Origin: Brevibacterium sp. XM4083
Lineage (GTDB): Bacteria; Actinomycetota; Actinomycetes; Actinomycetales; Brevibacteriaceae
Assembly (NCBI RefSeq): GCF_006489205.2
Contig: NZ_VFYR02000001.1
Coordinates: 372,001 to 436,000 of the forward strand
Direction: 5' to 3'
DNA length: 64,000 bases
Shown piece by piece: positions 28,984 through 37,977 of this stretch. Under the pieces are notes generated by a model, which was not told where the DNA came from, did no database searches, and worked only from the letters and a program-made list of their open reading frames with translations. Numbering within the stretch: position 1 is the stretch's first letter; every line of letters begins with the position of its first letter. The translations under genes were made by a program, and so were the position numbers.

Positions 28984-30264
28984 GTGATCGATCTAGCGCA
29001 GTTGAGAGACAACCCGGACCTGTTCAGAGCATCGCAGCGGGCTCGCGGGGCCTCCGTCGAACTCGTCGACGAGGTGCTCGCGGCCGACACCGCGAGGCGT
29101 GCGGCCATCACGGCGTTCGAAGACGCCCGCGCCGACCAGAAGTCCTTCTCCTCCCAGATCGCCAAAGCTCCCAAGGACGAGAAGCCCGCCCTCATCGCCG
29201 AGGGCAAGGAGAAGTCCGCCAAGGTCAAGGCCCTGCAGGCGGAGTCCGACGAGGCCGCGTTCGCCTTCGACAGCCTCGCCTCGAAGCTGCCCAACCTCAT
29301 CATCGAAGGCATCCCCGCCGGTGGCGAGGAGAACTTCGTGACCCTCAAGACCGTCGGTCAGCCCCGTGACTTCGCCGCCGAGGGCTTCACCCCGCGCGAC
29401 CACCTCGAGATCGGTGAGACGCTCGGGGCCATCGACACGACGCGCGGCACGAAGGTCTCGGGAGCGCGCTTCCACTACCTCACCGGGTTCGGCGCGAAGC
29501 TCGAGATGGCGCTGCTCAACCTCGCCCGCGACGTCGCCGAGGAGGCCGGGTTCAGTCCGACGATCACCCCGACCCTCGTCAAGCCCGAGGTGATGCGGGG
29601 CACCGGCTTCCTCGGCGAGCACGCCGACGAGGTCTATCGCCTCGAAGCCGACGACCTCTTCCTCGTCGGCACCTCCGAGGTGCCGCTGGCCGGCTACCAC
29701 ATGGACGAGATCATCGACCTCAGCGACGGACCGCTGCGGTACGCGGGCATCTCCTCGTGCTACCGCCGTGAGGCCGGGTCGTACGGCAAGGACACCCGCG
29801 GCATCATCCGCGTCCACCAGTTCCAGAAGGTCGAGATGTTCTCCTACGTCGCGATCGAAGACGCCGAGGCCGAACACGCCCGCATGCTCGAACTCCAGGA
29901 GAAGATGCTCCAGCTGTGCGAACTGCCCTACCGGGTCATCGACGTCGCCGCCGGCGACCTCGGCGACTCCGCGGCGCGGAAGTTCGACAACGAGGCCTGG
30001 GTCCCCACGCAGGAGACCTACCGCGAGCTGACCTCGACCTCGAACTGCACGACGTTCCAGGCCAGGCGCCTGCAGATCCGCGAACGCCATGACGGTGCGA
30101 CCCGTCCGGTGGCGACGCTCAACGGCACGATGGCGAACACGCGCTGGCTCGTCGCCATCCTCGAGAACCATCAGCAGGCCGACGGCTCCGTCACGGTGCC
30201 CGTCGCCCTGCGCCCCTACCTCGGCGGCATGGTGGCCCAGGGACCGGAGGGTCCGCGATTCTGA
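28984..30264 (+). CDS. serS: Seryl-tRNA synthetase
   Basis: 426 residues, the usual bacterial length. The N-terminal long coiled-coil arm (about 30-100) reaches the tRNA variable arm. Class II motif 2 ([21 protein letters not shown]) and motif 3 ([20 protein letters not shown]) and the serine-specific [14 protein letters not shown] are intact. It charges tRNA-Ser with serine using ATP; two tRNA-Ser genes occur later in this window. The GTG at 28984 gives the normal N-terminus ([15 protein letters not shown]). The HAD gene follows after 29 bp and probably shares its transcript. Confidence 0.98.
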   Translation: MIDLAQLRDNPDLFRASQRARGASVELVDEVLAADTARRAAITAFEDARADQKSFSSQIAKAPKDEKPALIAEGKEKSAKVKALQAESDEAAFAFDSLASKLPNLIIEGIPAGGEENFVTLKTVGQPRDFAAEGFTPRDHLEIGETLGAIDTTRGTKVSGARFHYLTGFGAKLEMALLNLARDVAEEAGFSPTITPTLVKPEVMRGTGFLGEHADEVYRLEADDLFLVGTSEVPLAGYHMDEIIDLSDGPLRYAGISSCYRREAGSYGKDTRGIIRVHQFQKVEMFSYVAIEDAEAEHARMLELQEKMLQLCELPYRVIDVAAGDLGDSAARKFDNEAWVPTQETYRELTSTSNCTTFQARRLQIRERHDGATRPVATLNGTMANTRWLVAILENHQQADGSVTVPVALRPYLGGMVAQGPEGPRF

Positions 30265-30293
30265 GCAGCCCCACCGCCGGCCAAGGAGAAGCA

Positions 30294-31142
30294 GTGCCCG
30301 CACACCTCATCGCCCTCGACATCGACGGCACGATCATCGGCTATGACGGGATGCTGTCGGAGGCGGTGCGGCAGGTGCTCATCGACCTCGCCGAGGCGGG
30401 CCACCACATCGTCATCTCGACGGGCCGGGCCCTGCCGGGAGCCCTCGAGATCGTCCGGGCGCTCGGACTCACCGAGGGATTCGTCGTGTGCTCGAACGGC
30501 TCGGTCGTCGTCAAGCTCGATCCGGAGTCGCCGCTGGGCTGGGAGATGCACCATGTCGTCTCCTTCGACCCGCGGCCCGCGCTCGAGCGCATGCGCGATG
30601 TGCTGCCGACGGCCCTCTTCCTCGTCGAGGGCCCGGACCTGCACCGGTGGGCGTCAGGGGCGTTCCCGCCCGGGGAGCTCTCCGAATCCGACACCCTCGA
30701 CATCGTCGGCTTCGACGAACTGCTGACGAAGCAGGCCACCCGCATCGTCATGCGCGACGTCAACGGCACGGCGGAGGAGTTCGCCGAGGCGGTCGACCGG
30801 CTCGGGCTCCACGAAGTCAGCTACTCCGTGGGGTGGAGCAACTGGCTCGACATCGCCCCCGACGGGGTGTCGAAGGCCAGTGGGCTCGCGCTCGTCGAGT
30901 CGGAGCTCGGGATCGACCACGAGCGGACCGTCGCCGCTGGTGACGGCCTCAACGACCTCGAGATGATCGAATGGGCCGACCACTCGATCGTCATGGGCCA
31001 GGCGAAGGACGAGCTCAAGGTCCTCGGCAGCGTCGTCACCGATCCGGTCGAGGACGACGGGCTCGCCGTCGCGCTCGTCGACCATTTCGGCCTCGACCCC
31101 GCAGTGCTCGACGTCGAGGGCTCCCGGCCGACCGGTCCGTAG
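30294..31142 (+). CDS. HAD-superfamily Cof-type sugar/nucleotide phosphatase
   Basis: 282 residues. Motif I DIDGTI (LIALDIDGTIIGYDGM) with the nucleophile Asp, motif II ISTGR, a C2-type cap in the middle, and motif III/IV VAAGDGLNDLEMIEWADHSIVMGQ. These are Mg-dependent phosphatases of phosphosugars, flavin or cofactor phosphates, in the cytoplasm. AAGGAG lies before the GTG start. A second member of the same family is convergent with it at 31211-32044. A Cof-type gene next to serS is a recurrent actinobacterial neighbourhood. Confidence 0.9.
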   Translation: MPAHLIALDIDGTIIGYDGMLSEAVRQVLIDLAEAGHHIVISTGRALPGALEIVRALGLTEGFVVCSNGSVVVKLDPESPLGWEMHHVVSFDPRPALERMRDVLPTALFLVEGPDLHRWASGAFPPGELSESDTLDIVGFDELLTKQATRIVMRDVNGTAEEFAEAVDRLGLHEVSYSVGWSNWLDIAPDGVSKASGLALVESELGIDHERTVAAGDGLNDLEMIEWADHSIVMGQAKDELKVLGSVVTDPVEDDGLAVALVDHFGLDPAVLDVEGSRPTGP

Positions 31143-31210
31143 CGCTCTGCACTCAGCCCCCTTCGCGTCGCTGGGACGATCACAGCAGGTGGGTCCGAGG
31201 GTGATCGCCC

Positions 31211-32044
31211 TCAGCGGGAGGGGACGGCGTCGAGGGCTGCATTGAGGAAGTGCGCCACCCCGTCGTCATCGACCGGGTCCGTGACGGCGTCGGCGGTGTC
31301 CTTGACGACATCGAGCGCATTGCCCATCGCGACCCCCAGGCCCGCCCACGTGAGCATCTCGAGATCGTTGGGCATGTCACCGAACGCCATCACCCGGTCC
31401 CGACCGACGCCGAGGTGGTCGCACACCGATTCGAGCGTCTTCGCCTTCGTGATCCCGGCGGGGGCGAGTTCGACGAGGCCGTTGTCCGGGTCGGAGAACG
31501 AGGCGTGGCAGGAGCGGGTGACGATCGGTCCGAGCAGGTCGTGGAGCGCCTCCGAGTCGGTCGTGCCGAGGCTGACGAGGATCTTGACGACGTCGGTCTC
31601 GGCGAGCTCTCCGAGGTCGCCGATGACCGTGGCCTCGTGCGGGGAGCGTGAGACGAAACCGTCCTGGACGAAGAGCCCGGTGAGGGTTTCGAACGCGAAG
31701 CGCGCCTCAGGGTGGGCGGCGCCGATGGCCGCGACGATCTCCTCGACCCCGGCCTGCTCGAGCGGGTGCGCATCGACGACGGTGTCCGTGGCGATGTCGT
31801 AGACGACGGCGCCGTTGAGGCAGACGACACGACCGAGGTCGGGGATCTGCTCGGCGATCGGGGCCAGCCACCGGATCGGGCGGCCGGTGACGAGGACGAA
31901 CGGGATCCCCATCCGCTGGCAGCGGTGGATCGCATCGATCGTCACCTGCGAGATCGGCTGCCAGTCGGTGAGCAGGGTGCCGTCGATGTCGCTGGCGACG
32001 AGTCCGAGCTCGAAGTCCGGCGGCGGTGAGGTGAGCGCGCTCAT
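31211..32044 (-). CDS. HAD-superfamily Cof-type phosphatase, second copy
   Basis: 277 residues. Motif I GLVASDIDGTLLTDW, motif II LVTGRPIRWL, cap domain, and VMAFGDMPNDLEMLTWAGLGVAMGNA. It is not a close duplicate of the one at 30294 but is in the same family and mechanism. The ATG at 32044 overlaps the stop of the preceding gene as ATGA. It ends the minus-strand operon oxidoreductase, Bpa, unknown, HAD. The substrate is not predictable from sequence. Confidence 0.9.
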   Translation of the reverse strand: MSALTSPPPDFELGLVASDIDGTLLTDWQPISQVTIDAIHRCQRMGIPFVLVTGRPIRWLAPIAEQIPDLGRVVCLNGAVVYDIATDTVVDAHPLEQAGVEEIVAAIGAAHPEARFAFETLTGLFVQDGFVSRSPHEATVIGDLGELAETDVVKILVSLGTTDSEALHDLLGPIVTRSCHASFSDPDNGLVELAPAGITKAKTLESVCDHLGVGRDRVMAFGDMPNDLEMLTWAGLGVAMGNALDVVKDTADAVTDPVDDDGVAHFLNAALDAVPSR

Positions 32045-32610
32045 CGGGCGTCCGCCTCGGCGAGGGTGCGCCTGACCTGGGCGAGCAGCTCGGCGGCGTC
32101 GGTGATGTAGCGGTCCGTGGCGGTGGCCGTCGAGGTCAGTGTCGCGGTCCCCGCGCGCGCCATCGAGGCAGCGAGGACCGCCTCGGCGACCTTCGACGAT
32201 GCCCGTGTGAGCAGTTCGGGGGTGTCCCCGACGACCCGGCGGGCGGGGCCGGGGACGACCTGGCCGTCGACGGGGCAGTGCGTGTGCAGCCACGCGGTGA
32301 TCTCATCGATCTCCGTCGCCAGGTCGTTGAGACGGTGGGTGCCGGCCATGATCGCATCCCGCGCCGAGGCGGCTGCCGGCTCGGGCGCGGTGGTGCCGGG
32401 GTCGTGGGTGGAGCGTTCGGCGGCGGTGGTAGGGGTCGAGCCCTCACCTGCCGCGTCGGTCGGGGCAGCGGTGTGGATCGCGAGCGCGGTCGTGTAGTAG
32501 CGATCGACGGCGCGGAGGAACCGGTCGTGGTTGTGGCGCCACAGGCCCGTGCCGAACTGTTCGTCGGGACCGTCAGCGCGCCGTCTGCGGAACGAGAAGA
32601 GCTTCTTCAC
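32041..32610 (-). CDS. Conserved hypothetical protein in the Bpa operon
   Basis: 189 residues; I do not recognise a family. A basic N-terminus (MKKLFSFRRRRADG) is followed by WRHNHDRFLRAVDRYYTTALAIH, an Ala/Thr/Pro-rich linker (about 48-85), and helical segments, among them HRLNDLATEIDEITAWLHTHCP and TDRYITDAAELLAQVRRTLAEA. No signal peptide or membrane helix. It overlaps both its neighbours by ATGA, so it is translated with Bpa and the HAD phosphatase, suggesting a related process. Confidence 0.7.
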   Translation of the reverse strand: MKKLFSFRRRRADGPDEQFGTGLWRHNHDRFLRAVDRYYTTALAIHTAAPTDAAGEGSTPTTAAERSTHDPGTTAPEPAAASARDAIMAGTHRLNDLATEIDEITAWLHTHCPVDGQVVPGPARRVVGDTPELLTRASSKVAEAVLAASMARAGTATLTSTATATDRYITDAAELLAQVRRTLAEADAR

Positions 32611-33437
32611 AGATAGTTGCCGGTCCTGCGCTTGTCATCGGCGCCCTCGGCCGCCGGTCCACCCTGGGGAACGAGCCCGCCGGGTGGGGGAGTCTCCTGC
32701 TTCGCCATCGCCTGCTGGGTCATGATCGCCGTCTGGATGCCGTGGAAGAGGCCTTCGAGCCAGCCGACGAGCTGCGATTGGGCGATGCGCAGCTCGGAGG
32801 TCGACGGGGGTTCGTCGGCGGTGTCGAACGGGAGGTCGAGGCGGCCGAGTTCGGCGACGAGTTCGGCGGAGAGGCCGTCCTCGAGCTCGGCGATGGCCCG
32901 GCGATGGATCTCCGCGAGCCGCTGCCGGCCCTTCTCGTCGAGGTCGGCGCTGCGGACCTCCTCGAGCAGCTGTTTGACCATCGTGCCGATGCGCATCACC
33001 TTGCCCGGTGAGGCGATGTCGCCTTCCTCGGCGGCCTCCGAGTCGGCCTCGGAGCTGGCCTCGGAGTCGGAGTCGGACTCAGGTCCGGACGCGGACGCAG
33101 GTGCCGCGCTGGCCGCGGCGGCCGTGCGCGGATCGCCGGTGCCCGCCGCGGTTGCGGCGTCCGGATGCGCGGCGGCATCCGTGAGGGTCTCGCCGCGGGC
33201 GAGACCGGCCTGGTCCGGTTCGGAGCCGGCCGTCACCGGCACCTCGGCGCGGTCTGCGGGACTGCCGGTCGACTCGGTGCCGGTGTCCTGCGGGGCTCCA
33301 TGCTGGGCCTGTGCGCTCTGCAGGGTTCCATGCTGGGCCTGTGCGCTCTGCTGATCGGACTGGGCAGCCTGCAGGCCGTCCTGGGCGCCCTGCGGATCAG
33401 CGGCACCGGGCGCGGTGGGCGTGGCGTCTGCGGTCAT
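32607..33437 (-). CDS. bpa: Bacterial proteasome activator Bpa/PafE homologue
   Basis: 276 residues, about 100 more than the mycobacterial protein. Residues 1-140 are low complexity (Gln/Ala, then Ser/Glu-rich), with a 30-bp DNA repeat at 33301-33350. The conserved four-helix core starts KVMRIGTMVKQLLEEVRSA and continues through IHRRAIAELEDGLSAEL to LRIAQSQLVGWLEGLFHGIQTAIM. The C-terminus is GNYL, equivalent to the GQYL of PafE that docks into the 20S alpha-ring pockets. Bpa forms a dodecameric ring that opens the proteasome gate for unfolded proteins without ATP. The gene overlaps its neighbours on both sides. Confidence 0.88.
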   Translation of the reverse strand: MTADATPTAPGAADPQGAQDGLQAAQSDQQSAQAQHGTLQSAQAQHGAPQDTGTESTGSPADRAEVPVTAGSEPDQAGLARGETLTDAAAHPDAATAAGTGDPRTAAAASAAPASASGPESDSDSEASSEADSEAAEEGDIASPGKVMRIGTMVKQLLEEVRSADLDEKGRQRLAEIHRRAIAELEDGLSAELVAELGRLDLPFDTADEPPSTSELRIAQSQLVGWLEGLFHGIQTAIMTQQAMAKQETPPPGGLVPQGGPAAEGADDKRRTGNYL

Positions 33438-34492
33438 GAGCGCGCTCCTTCGTCGTGTGCTGAGTCGTCCCGTGCTGAGTCGTCCTGTGCAGAGTCATCG
33501 CCGTCGACGCGGAGGAGCACCTTGCCGATGGTCTTTCCGTCCTCGAGGAGGCGGTGGGCCTTCGCGGCGTCCGCGAGCGGCACCGTCGTGTCGATGATCG
33601 GGCGGATGTCCCCGGAGATCACGGCCGGCCACAGCTGTTCGCCGACGTCGGAGATGATCTCCGCCTTCTGCGACTGCGGTCGAGCGCGCAGGGTCGTCGC
33701 GGTGATCGTCTTGCGTCCCTGCATGAGCGTGCTGAGGTCGAGTTCGGCGGTCGTGCCGCCCTGCATGCCGATGACGACGAGGCGACCGTCGGTGGCGAGC
33801 GCGGCGATGTTGCGTTCGAGGTATTTGGCTCCGATGATGTCGAGGATGACATCGGCGCCGGTCGCCCCATCCGGGTGGGTGCAGATCTCGTGGACGCGGG
33901 CGACGAAGTCCTCTTCGCGGTAGTTGATGACGGCGTCGGCGCCGAGGTCGCGGCAGAACTTCGCCTTCTCCGCGGAGCCGACGGTGACGACGATCTTCAC
34001 GCCGAGGAGGTTCGCGACCTGGATCGCGGCGGTGCCGATTCCCGATCCGCCGCCGTGGACGAGCAGCCATTCGCCGATGCGGACGCGACCGCGGCCGACG
34101 ACGTTCGAGTAGACGGTCGCGAGCACCTCGGGCAGGGCGGCCGCGGCGGTGAGGTCGAAGGTGTCGGGCACCGCGAGGAGCTGACCGGCGGGCACGGCGA
34201 CCTCCTCGGCGTAGCCGCCGCCTGAGAGCAGAGCGGCCACGCGATCGCCGACGCTCCAGTTCTTCACGTCGGCGCCGAGCTTGACGATCGTGCCCGAGAC
34301 CTCGAGGCCGGGGATCTCCGTCGCACCCGGGGGCGGGTTGTAGAAGCCCTGTCGCTGCAGGAGGTCGGCGCGATTCACTCCGGCGGCGTGGACTCTGACG
34401 AGGACCTCGTCCGGTCCGATCTCAGGGTTGGGAACGTCGGTGAGCTGCAGTGCCTCGGGATCTCCGGGGGTGGGAATCGTGATAGCGCGCAT
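33434..34492 (-). CDS. NAD(P)H:quinone oxidoreductase, PIG3-like (MDR superfamily)
   Basis: 352 residues. The N-terminal GroES-like domain (AAGVNRADLLQRQGFYNPPPG...GLEVSGTI) lacks the zinc ligands of alcohol dehydrogenases; NRADLLQR is the mark of the PIG3 quinone reductases. The NADPH fold follows (LLVHGGGSGIGTAAIQVANLLG, VITVGSAEKAKFCRDLGAD). The end carries an odd tail with repeated DDSAQ/DDSAR units. It is first in the operon with Bpa, with which it overlaps by ATGA. It would reduce quinones with NADPH in the cytoplasm; the link to proteolysis is contextual only. Confidence 0.88.
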   Translation of the reverse strand: MRAITIPTPGDPEALQLTDVPNPEIGPDEVLVRVHAAGVNRADLLQRQGFYNPPPGATEIPGLEVSGTIVKLGADVKNWSVGDRVAALLSGGGYAEEVAVPAGQLLAVPDTFDLTAAAALPEVLATVYSNVVGRGRVRIGEWLLVHGGGSGIGTAAIQVANLLGVKIVVTVGSAEKAKFCRDLGADAVINYREEDFVARVHEICTHPDGATGADVILDIIGAKYLERNIAALATDGRLVVIGMQGGTTAELDLSTLMQGRKTITATTLRARPQSQKAEIISDVGEQLWPAVISGDIRPIIDTTVPLADAAKAHRLLEDGKTIGKVLLRVDGDDSAQDDSARDDSAHDEGARS

Positions 34493-34567
34493 GTGACCAC
34501 TGTAGACCGTGGGGGTGCGGCCGGCAGGGGTGCCCGGCGGTGAATCCGATCCGAAACCGGTGAGTGG

Positions 34568-35125
34568 TCACGACCGATGCTTCGCATTGAACCGGGCCTT
34601 CTTCTCCCGGTTGCCGCACGTGTTCATATCGCACCAGCGCCTCGAGCGGCTGCGGCTGGTGTCGAAGAACGCCGCGCGGCACGTCGGTGAGGCGCACAGG
34701 GCCAGGCGACCGTCGCGGGTGCCGGCGATGATGTCGATCGCGTCGGCGGCGATGACGCTGAGCGCATCGGCGACAGCGGCGGCACTGCTCAGCTGCCACC
34801 GGCGCTTCCCGTCACCGGTGAGCACGGGTGCCGCCCACCCCTGTCGGCTGGCGTCGTTGACGACATCGAGCGCCGAGGCGGGCAGCGGCTCACCGAGGGC
34901 TGCTGCGGTGGCCGCGTGGTGGATGGCCTCGCGCAGCTGCTGGGCGAGGGCGAGTTCTTCCTCCGTGCACCCGGCGACGTCGAGGCCGACGACCGCCAGC
35001 CAATCGAGGAGTCGTGCCGGAGTGGGAATCCGCTCGCGGCGTTCGCCCTGCCGTTCGGTGAGCGTTCCCGTGAAGCTCGTCGCGAGCACCGTGCCGAACC
35101 GGAACTCCGGAAATGCATCACCCAT
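34568..35125 (-). CDS. CGNR zinc-finger / ABATE-domain regulator
   Basis: 185 residues. The N-terminal ABATE-like helical domain (about 10-125) is followed by the CGNR zinc finger: CASPTCRAAFFDTSRSRSRRWCDMNTCGNREKKARF, read as C-x4-C ... C-x4-CGNR, where the cysteines bind zinc and the basic residues may contact DNA. Such proteins are presumed stress- or metabolite-responsive regulators of actinobacteria. It is divergent from the epoxide hydrolase with 195 bp between, so it may control that gene. Confidence 0.88.
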   Translation of the reverse strand: MGDAFPEFRFGTVLATSFTGTLTERQGERRERIPTPARLLDWLAVVGLDVAGCTEEELALAQQLREAIHHAATAAALGEPLPASALDVVNDASRQGWAAPVLTGDGKRRWQLSSAAAVADALSVIAADAIDIIAGTRDGRLALCASPTCRAAFFDTSRSRSRRWCDMNTCGNREKKARFNAKHRS

Positions 35126-35320
35126 GGACTCACCTTAAACGCCGTGGACCCGTGTTCGGTCCGTGTGCTGGACCCTTGTGCGGGGCCGGTGTCCGATGAT
35201 AGAACCGTCATAGCTGGTTCATCAACTCTCGCCATCGGTCCGTGACGGCGCGGTCGACGTCCGGTGACAGAGAATTCGCCGTCTCGGAGCACGAGGCGAG
35301 CATTCGGTCGAGGAGGACCC

Positions 35321-36496
35321 ATGCCACTGCACGACAGCGCCATCCACCCGTTTAGCTACACCGTGCCGGAGGCGGAGCTGCGTGACTTGAGCGCCCGGCT
35401 GGCCGCGACCCGGTGGCCCGAACCCGAGCCGCTGGCTCCGACCGCGGTCGGAGCCGATCGCTGGCGGCAGGGCGTTCCGCTCGCCAACCTCGTCGCTCTC
35501 GCCGAGGTCTGGGCCGTCGACTACGACTGGCGGGCGTTCGAGACCCGCCTGGACGAGATCGGGCAGTTCCGCACGAGAATCGACGGCCTCGGCATCCACT
35601 TCCTCCACCGCCGGTCCTCCCGGCCGGATGCCGTGCCGCTCATCATGACCCACGGGTGGCCCGGCAGCATCGCCGAGTTCATCGACGTCGTCGATGAGAT
35701 CGCCGACCCGCCGGATCCCGAGGCTCTCGCCTTCCACGTCGTCATCCCCTCCCTGCCCGGCTTCGGCTTCAGCGACCGGCCGGCGGAGACGGGCTGGGGT
35801 ACGGAGAGGACTGCGGCGGCGTGGGTCGAGCTCATGGCCCGGCTCGGCTACGACCGCTTCCTCGCCCACGGCGGCGATTGGGGCGGTGTGATCACGACGA
35901 TCCTCGGCGGCCGGTTCCCGGACCATGTCCTCGGCATCCATTCGACGTTCGCCGAGGCGCCTCCCGGGTTGGATCCGGACACCCTCACCGCCGCCGAGCG
36001 GGCATGGGTCGATGACCATCGCGACTTCTGGCAGAACCGCGCCGGGTATGCGAAAGCGCAGGCATGGGGTCCGCAGACGGTCGGGTACGCCCTCGTCGAC
36101 TCCCCGGTCGGCCAGATGGCGTGGATCCTCGACAAGTTCGCCGAATGGTCGGATACCGACAACGGTCCGTTCGAGACGATGTCGCGGACCCGTGTGCTCG
36201 ACAACATCACCCTCTACTGGCTGACGGGCACCGGTGCTTCAGCGGCCCGCATCTACGCCGAGAGCCACAACTCCCTCGATCCGGCTCTGCGGATCGACGT
36301 GCCGGCGGCGATCACGATGTACCCGGTCGACGTCTCGTCGAAGTGTCCCCGACCGTGGGCCGAGCAGCGGTACCGGCGGATCGTGCGCTGGCGCGAACCC
36401 GTGCGCGGAGGGCACTTCCCGTCCCTCGAGATGCCCGAGCACTTCGTCGACGACCTGCGGGCGGGTCTCACCGCGGTGCTCGACGCTGACCGATGA
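35321..36496 (+). CDS. Epoxide hydrolase, EHN-type alpha/beta hydrolase
   Basis: 391 residues. The epoxide-hydrolase N-terminal domain (FSYTVPEAELRDLSARLAATRWPEPE...) precedes an alpha/beta hydrolase fold with oxyanion motif HGWPGS, nucleophile Asp in AHGGDWGGV, and the late His in RGGHFPSLEMPEHFVDDL. It would open epoxides to diols, or a related ester or juvenile-hormone-like substrate. The ATG at 35321 follows GAGGAGG. An upstream start at 35264 is possible but has no support. It ends one base before the convergent threonine dehydratase, so there is no room for a terminator between them. Confidence 0.9.
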   Translation: MPLHDSAIHPFSYTVPEAELRDLSARLAATRWPEPEPLAPTAVGADRWRQGVPLANLVALAEVWAVDYDWRAFETRLDEIGQFRTRIDGLGIHFLHRRSSRPDAVPLIMTHGWPGSIAEFIDVVDEIADPPDPEALAFHVVIPSLPGFGFSDRPAETGWGTERTAAAWVELMARLGYDRFLAHGGDWGGVITTILGGRFPDHVLGIHSTFAEAPPGLDPDTLTAAERAWVDDHRDFWQNRAGYAKAQAWGPQTVGYALVDSPVGQMAWILDKFAEWSDTDNGPFETMSRTRVLDNITLYWLTGTGASAARIYAESHNSLDPALRIDVPAAITMYPVDVSSKCPRPWAEQRYRRIVRWREPVRGGHFPSLEMPEHFVDDLRAGLTAVLDADR

Positions 36497-36497
36497 C

Positions 36498-37784
36498 CTA
36501 TGCGAAGAGCCGGAACATCGGGGAGTTCTGGTGCACGCGTTCGATCTCGATGTGGGAGGACTCCATGCGCTCGAGGAGGTTGGGCAGGTCCTCCGCGGCG
36601 CCGAGCTGGATGCCGACGAACGCCGGCCCGGTCTCGCGGTCGGAGCGCTTGACGTACTCGAACATCGCGATGTCGTCGTCGGGGCCGAGGATCTCGTTGA
36701 GGAAGCGGCGCAGGGCACCGGGCTCCTGTGGGAAGTCGACGATGAAGTAGTGCTTGAGGCCCTCGTGGACGAGGGAGCGCTCGAGGATCTCCGGGTAGCG
36801 GGAGATGTCGTTGTTGCCGCCGGAGACGAGGCAGACGACGCTCGACCCGGGTTCGACGATGACGGGTTTGCCGCTGCCGGCCGCCCCGATTGCCGCGGAG
36901 GCCAGCGCCCCGGAGGGCTCGGCGATGATGCCGTCGACCTGGTACATCGCGAGCATCTCCGTGGCCACCGCCCCTTCGTGGACGGGGCGGACGTCGACGC
37001 CGAGGTCGGAGATGATCTCGTAGGTGATGGTGCCGGCGCGCTTGACCGCGGTGCCGTCGGCGAAGCGGTCGATGTTCTCCAGGGTCACCGGGTGGCCGGC
37101 CTTGAGCGCGGCGATCATCGAGGCGGCGCCCGCAGGTTCGGCGCCGATGACCGTGGTGTTGGGCATGTGCTCGGCAGCGTAGGCGGCGATGCCGGCGATG
37201 ACCCCGCCGCCGCCGACGGGCACGATGATGTAATCGGGGTGCGGCTTGAGCTGCTCGGCGATCTCGACGGCGACGGTGCCCTGACCGGCGATCGTGCGCG
37301 GGTCGTCGAAGGCGGAGACGAGGAGGGCTGCGTTCCGGTCGGCGAAGCGGTGCGCGAGCGCCGAGGCGTCGTCGTACGTCGACCCGGAGATCTCGATCGT
37401 CACCCGGTCGCCGCCGAAATGGCGGATGCGGTCGATCTTCTGCCGCGGCGTCGTCTTCGGGACGAAGATCGTGCCCTGGATGCCCAGCTGCCGGCATGCG
37501 AGTGCGAAGCCCTGCGCGTGATTGCCCGCCGAGGCGCAGACGACGCCGCGGGCGCGCTCATCGTCATCGAGCTGGAGCATGAAGTTGAAGGCACCGCGGA
37601 TCTTGTACGAGCGCACCGGCTGGAGGTCCTCGCGCTTGAGGTAGATGGTGGCACCGGTCGCGGCGGACAGCCGCTCCGAAATCTGGAGCGGAGACGTGAT
37701 CACGGAGTCGGCAATTCGCGCAGCGGCCGCATCGACCTCGTGCGCGAGTGATTGCTTCTGGGGTGATTCGTCTTGTTTCAACAC
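36498..37784 (-). CDS. ilvA: Threonine ammonia-lyase (biosynthetic type with C-terminal ACT-like domain)
   Basis: 428 residues from GTG at 37784. The PLP lysine lies in VRSYKIRGAFN; SAGNHAQGFAL and VPVGGGGVIAG bind the cofactor phosphate and substrate. The C-terminal regulatory ACT-like domain (KHYFIVDFPQEPGALRRFLNEILGPDDDI) would sense isoleucine or valine. The enzyme makes 2-oxobutanoate for isoleucine. The start is uncertain: GGAGGA abuts the GTG at 37784 and is 3 bp before a TTG at 37781, while an ATG at 37814 lacks a ribosome site but gives a longer N-terminus. The gene is monocistronic. Confidence 0.92.
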   Translation of the reverse strand: MLKQDESPQKQSLAHEVDAAAARIADSVITSPLQISERLSAATGATIYLKREDLQPVRSYKIRGAFNFMLQLDDDERARGVVCASAGNHAQGFALACRQLGIQGTIFVPKTTPRQKIDRIRHFGGDRVTIEISGSTYDDASALAHRFADRNAALLVSAFDDPRTIAGQGTVAVEIAEQLKPHPDYIIVPVGGGGVIAGIAAYAAEHMPNTTVIGAEPAGAASMIAALKAGHPVTLENIDRFADGTAVKRAGTITYEIISDLGVDVRPVHEGAVATEMLAMYQVDGIIAEPSGALASAAIGAAGSGKPVIVEPGSSVVCLVSGGNNDISRYPEILERSLVHEGLKHYFIVDFPQEPGALRRFLNEILGPDDDIAMFEYVKRSDRETGPAFVGIQLGAAEDLPNLLERMESSHIEIERVHQNSPMFRLFA

Positions 37785-37977
37785 TCCTCCATTGTGCGCC
37801 CTGTGTCTTGCCATCTGGCAAACCGTCCCGCATCGCAAACGCGCTGTCCGCCTGTCGCACCACTCGTCGCGGCCCTGCGACCCCGCTGACTTCAGGGTTT
37901 TCGGGTGCGCCCTCGGTCGCGGGAGGCCGATATCGTGGTTGGATGGTAGATGCCCGTAATCCCTTCAAGGAGGCGAC

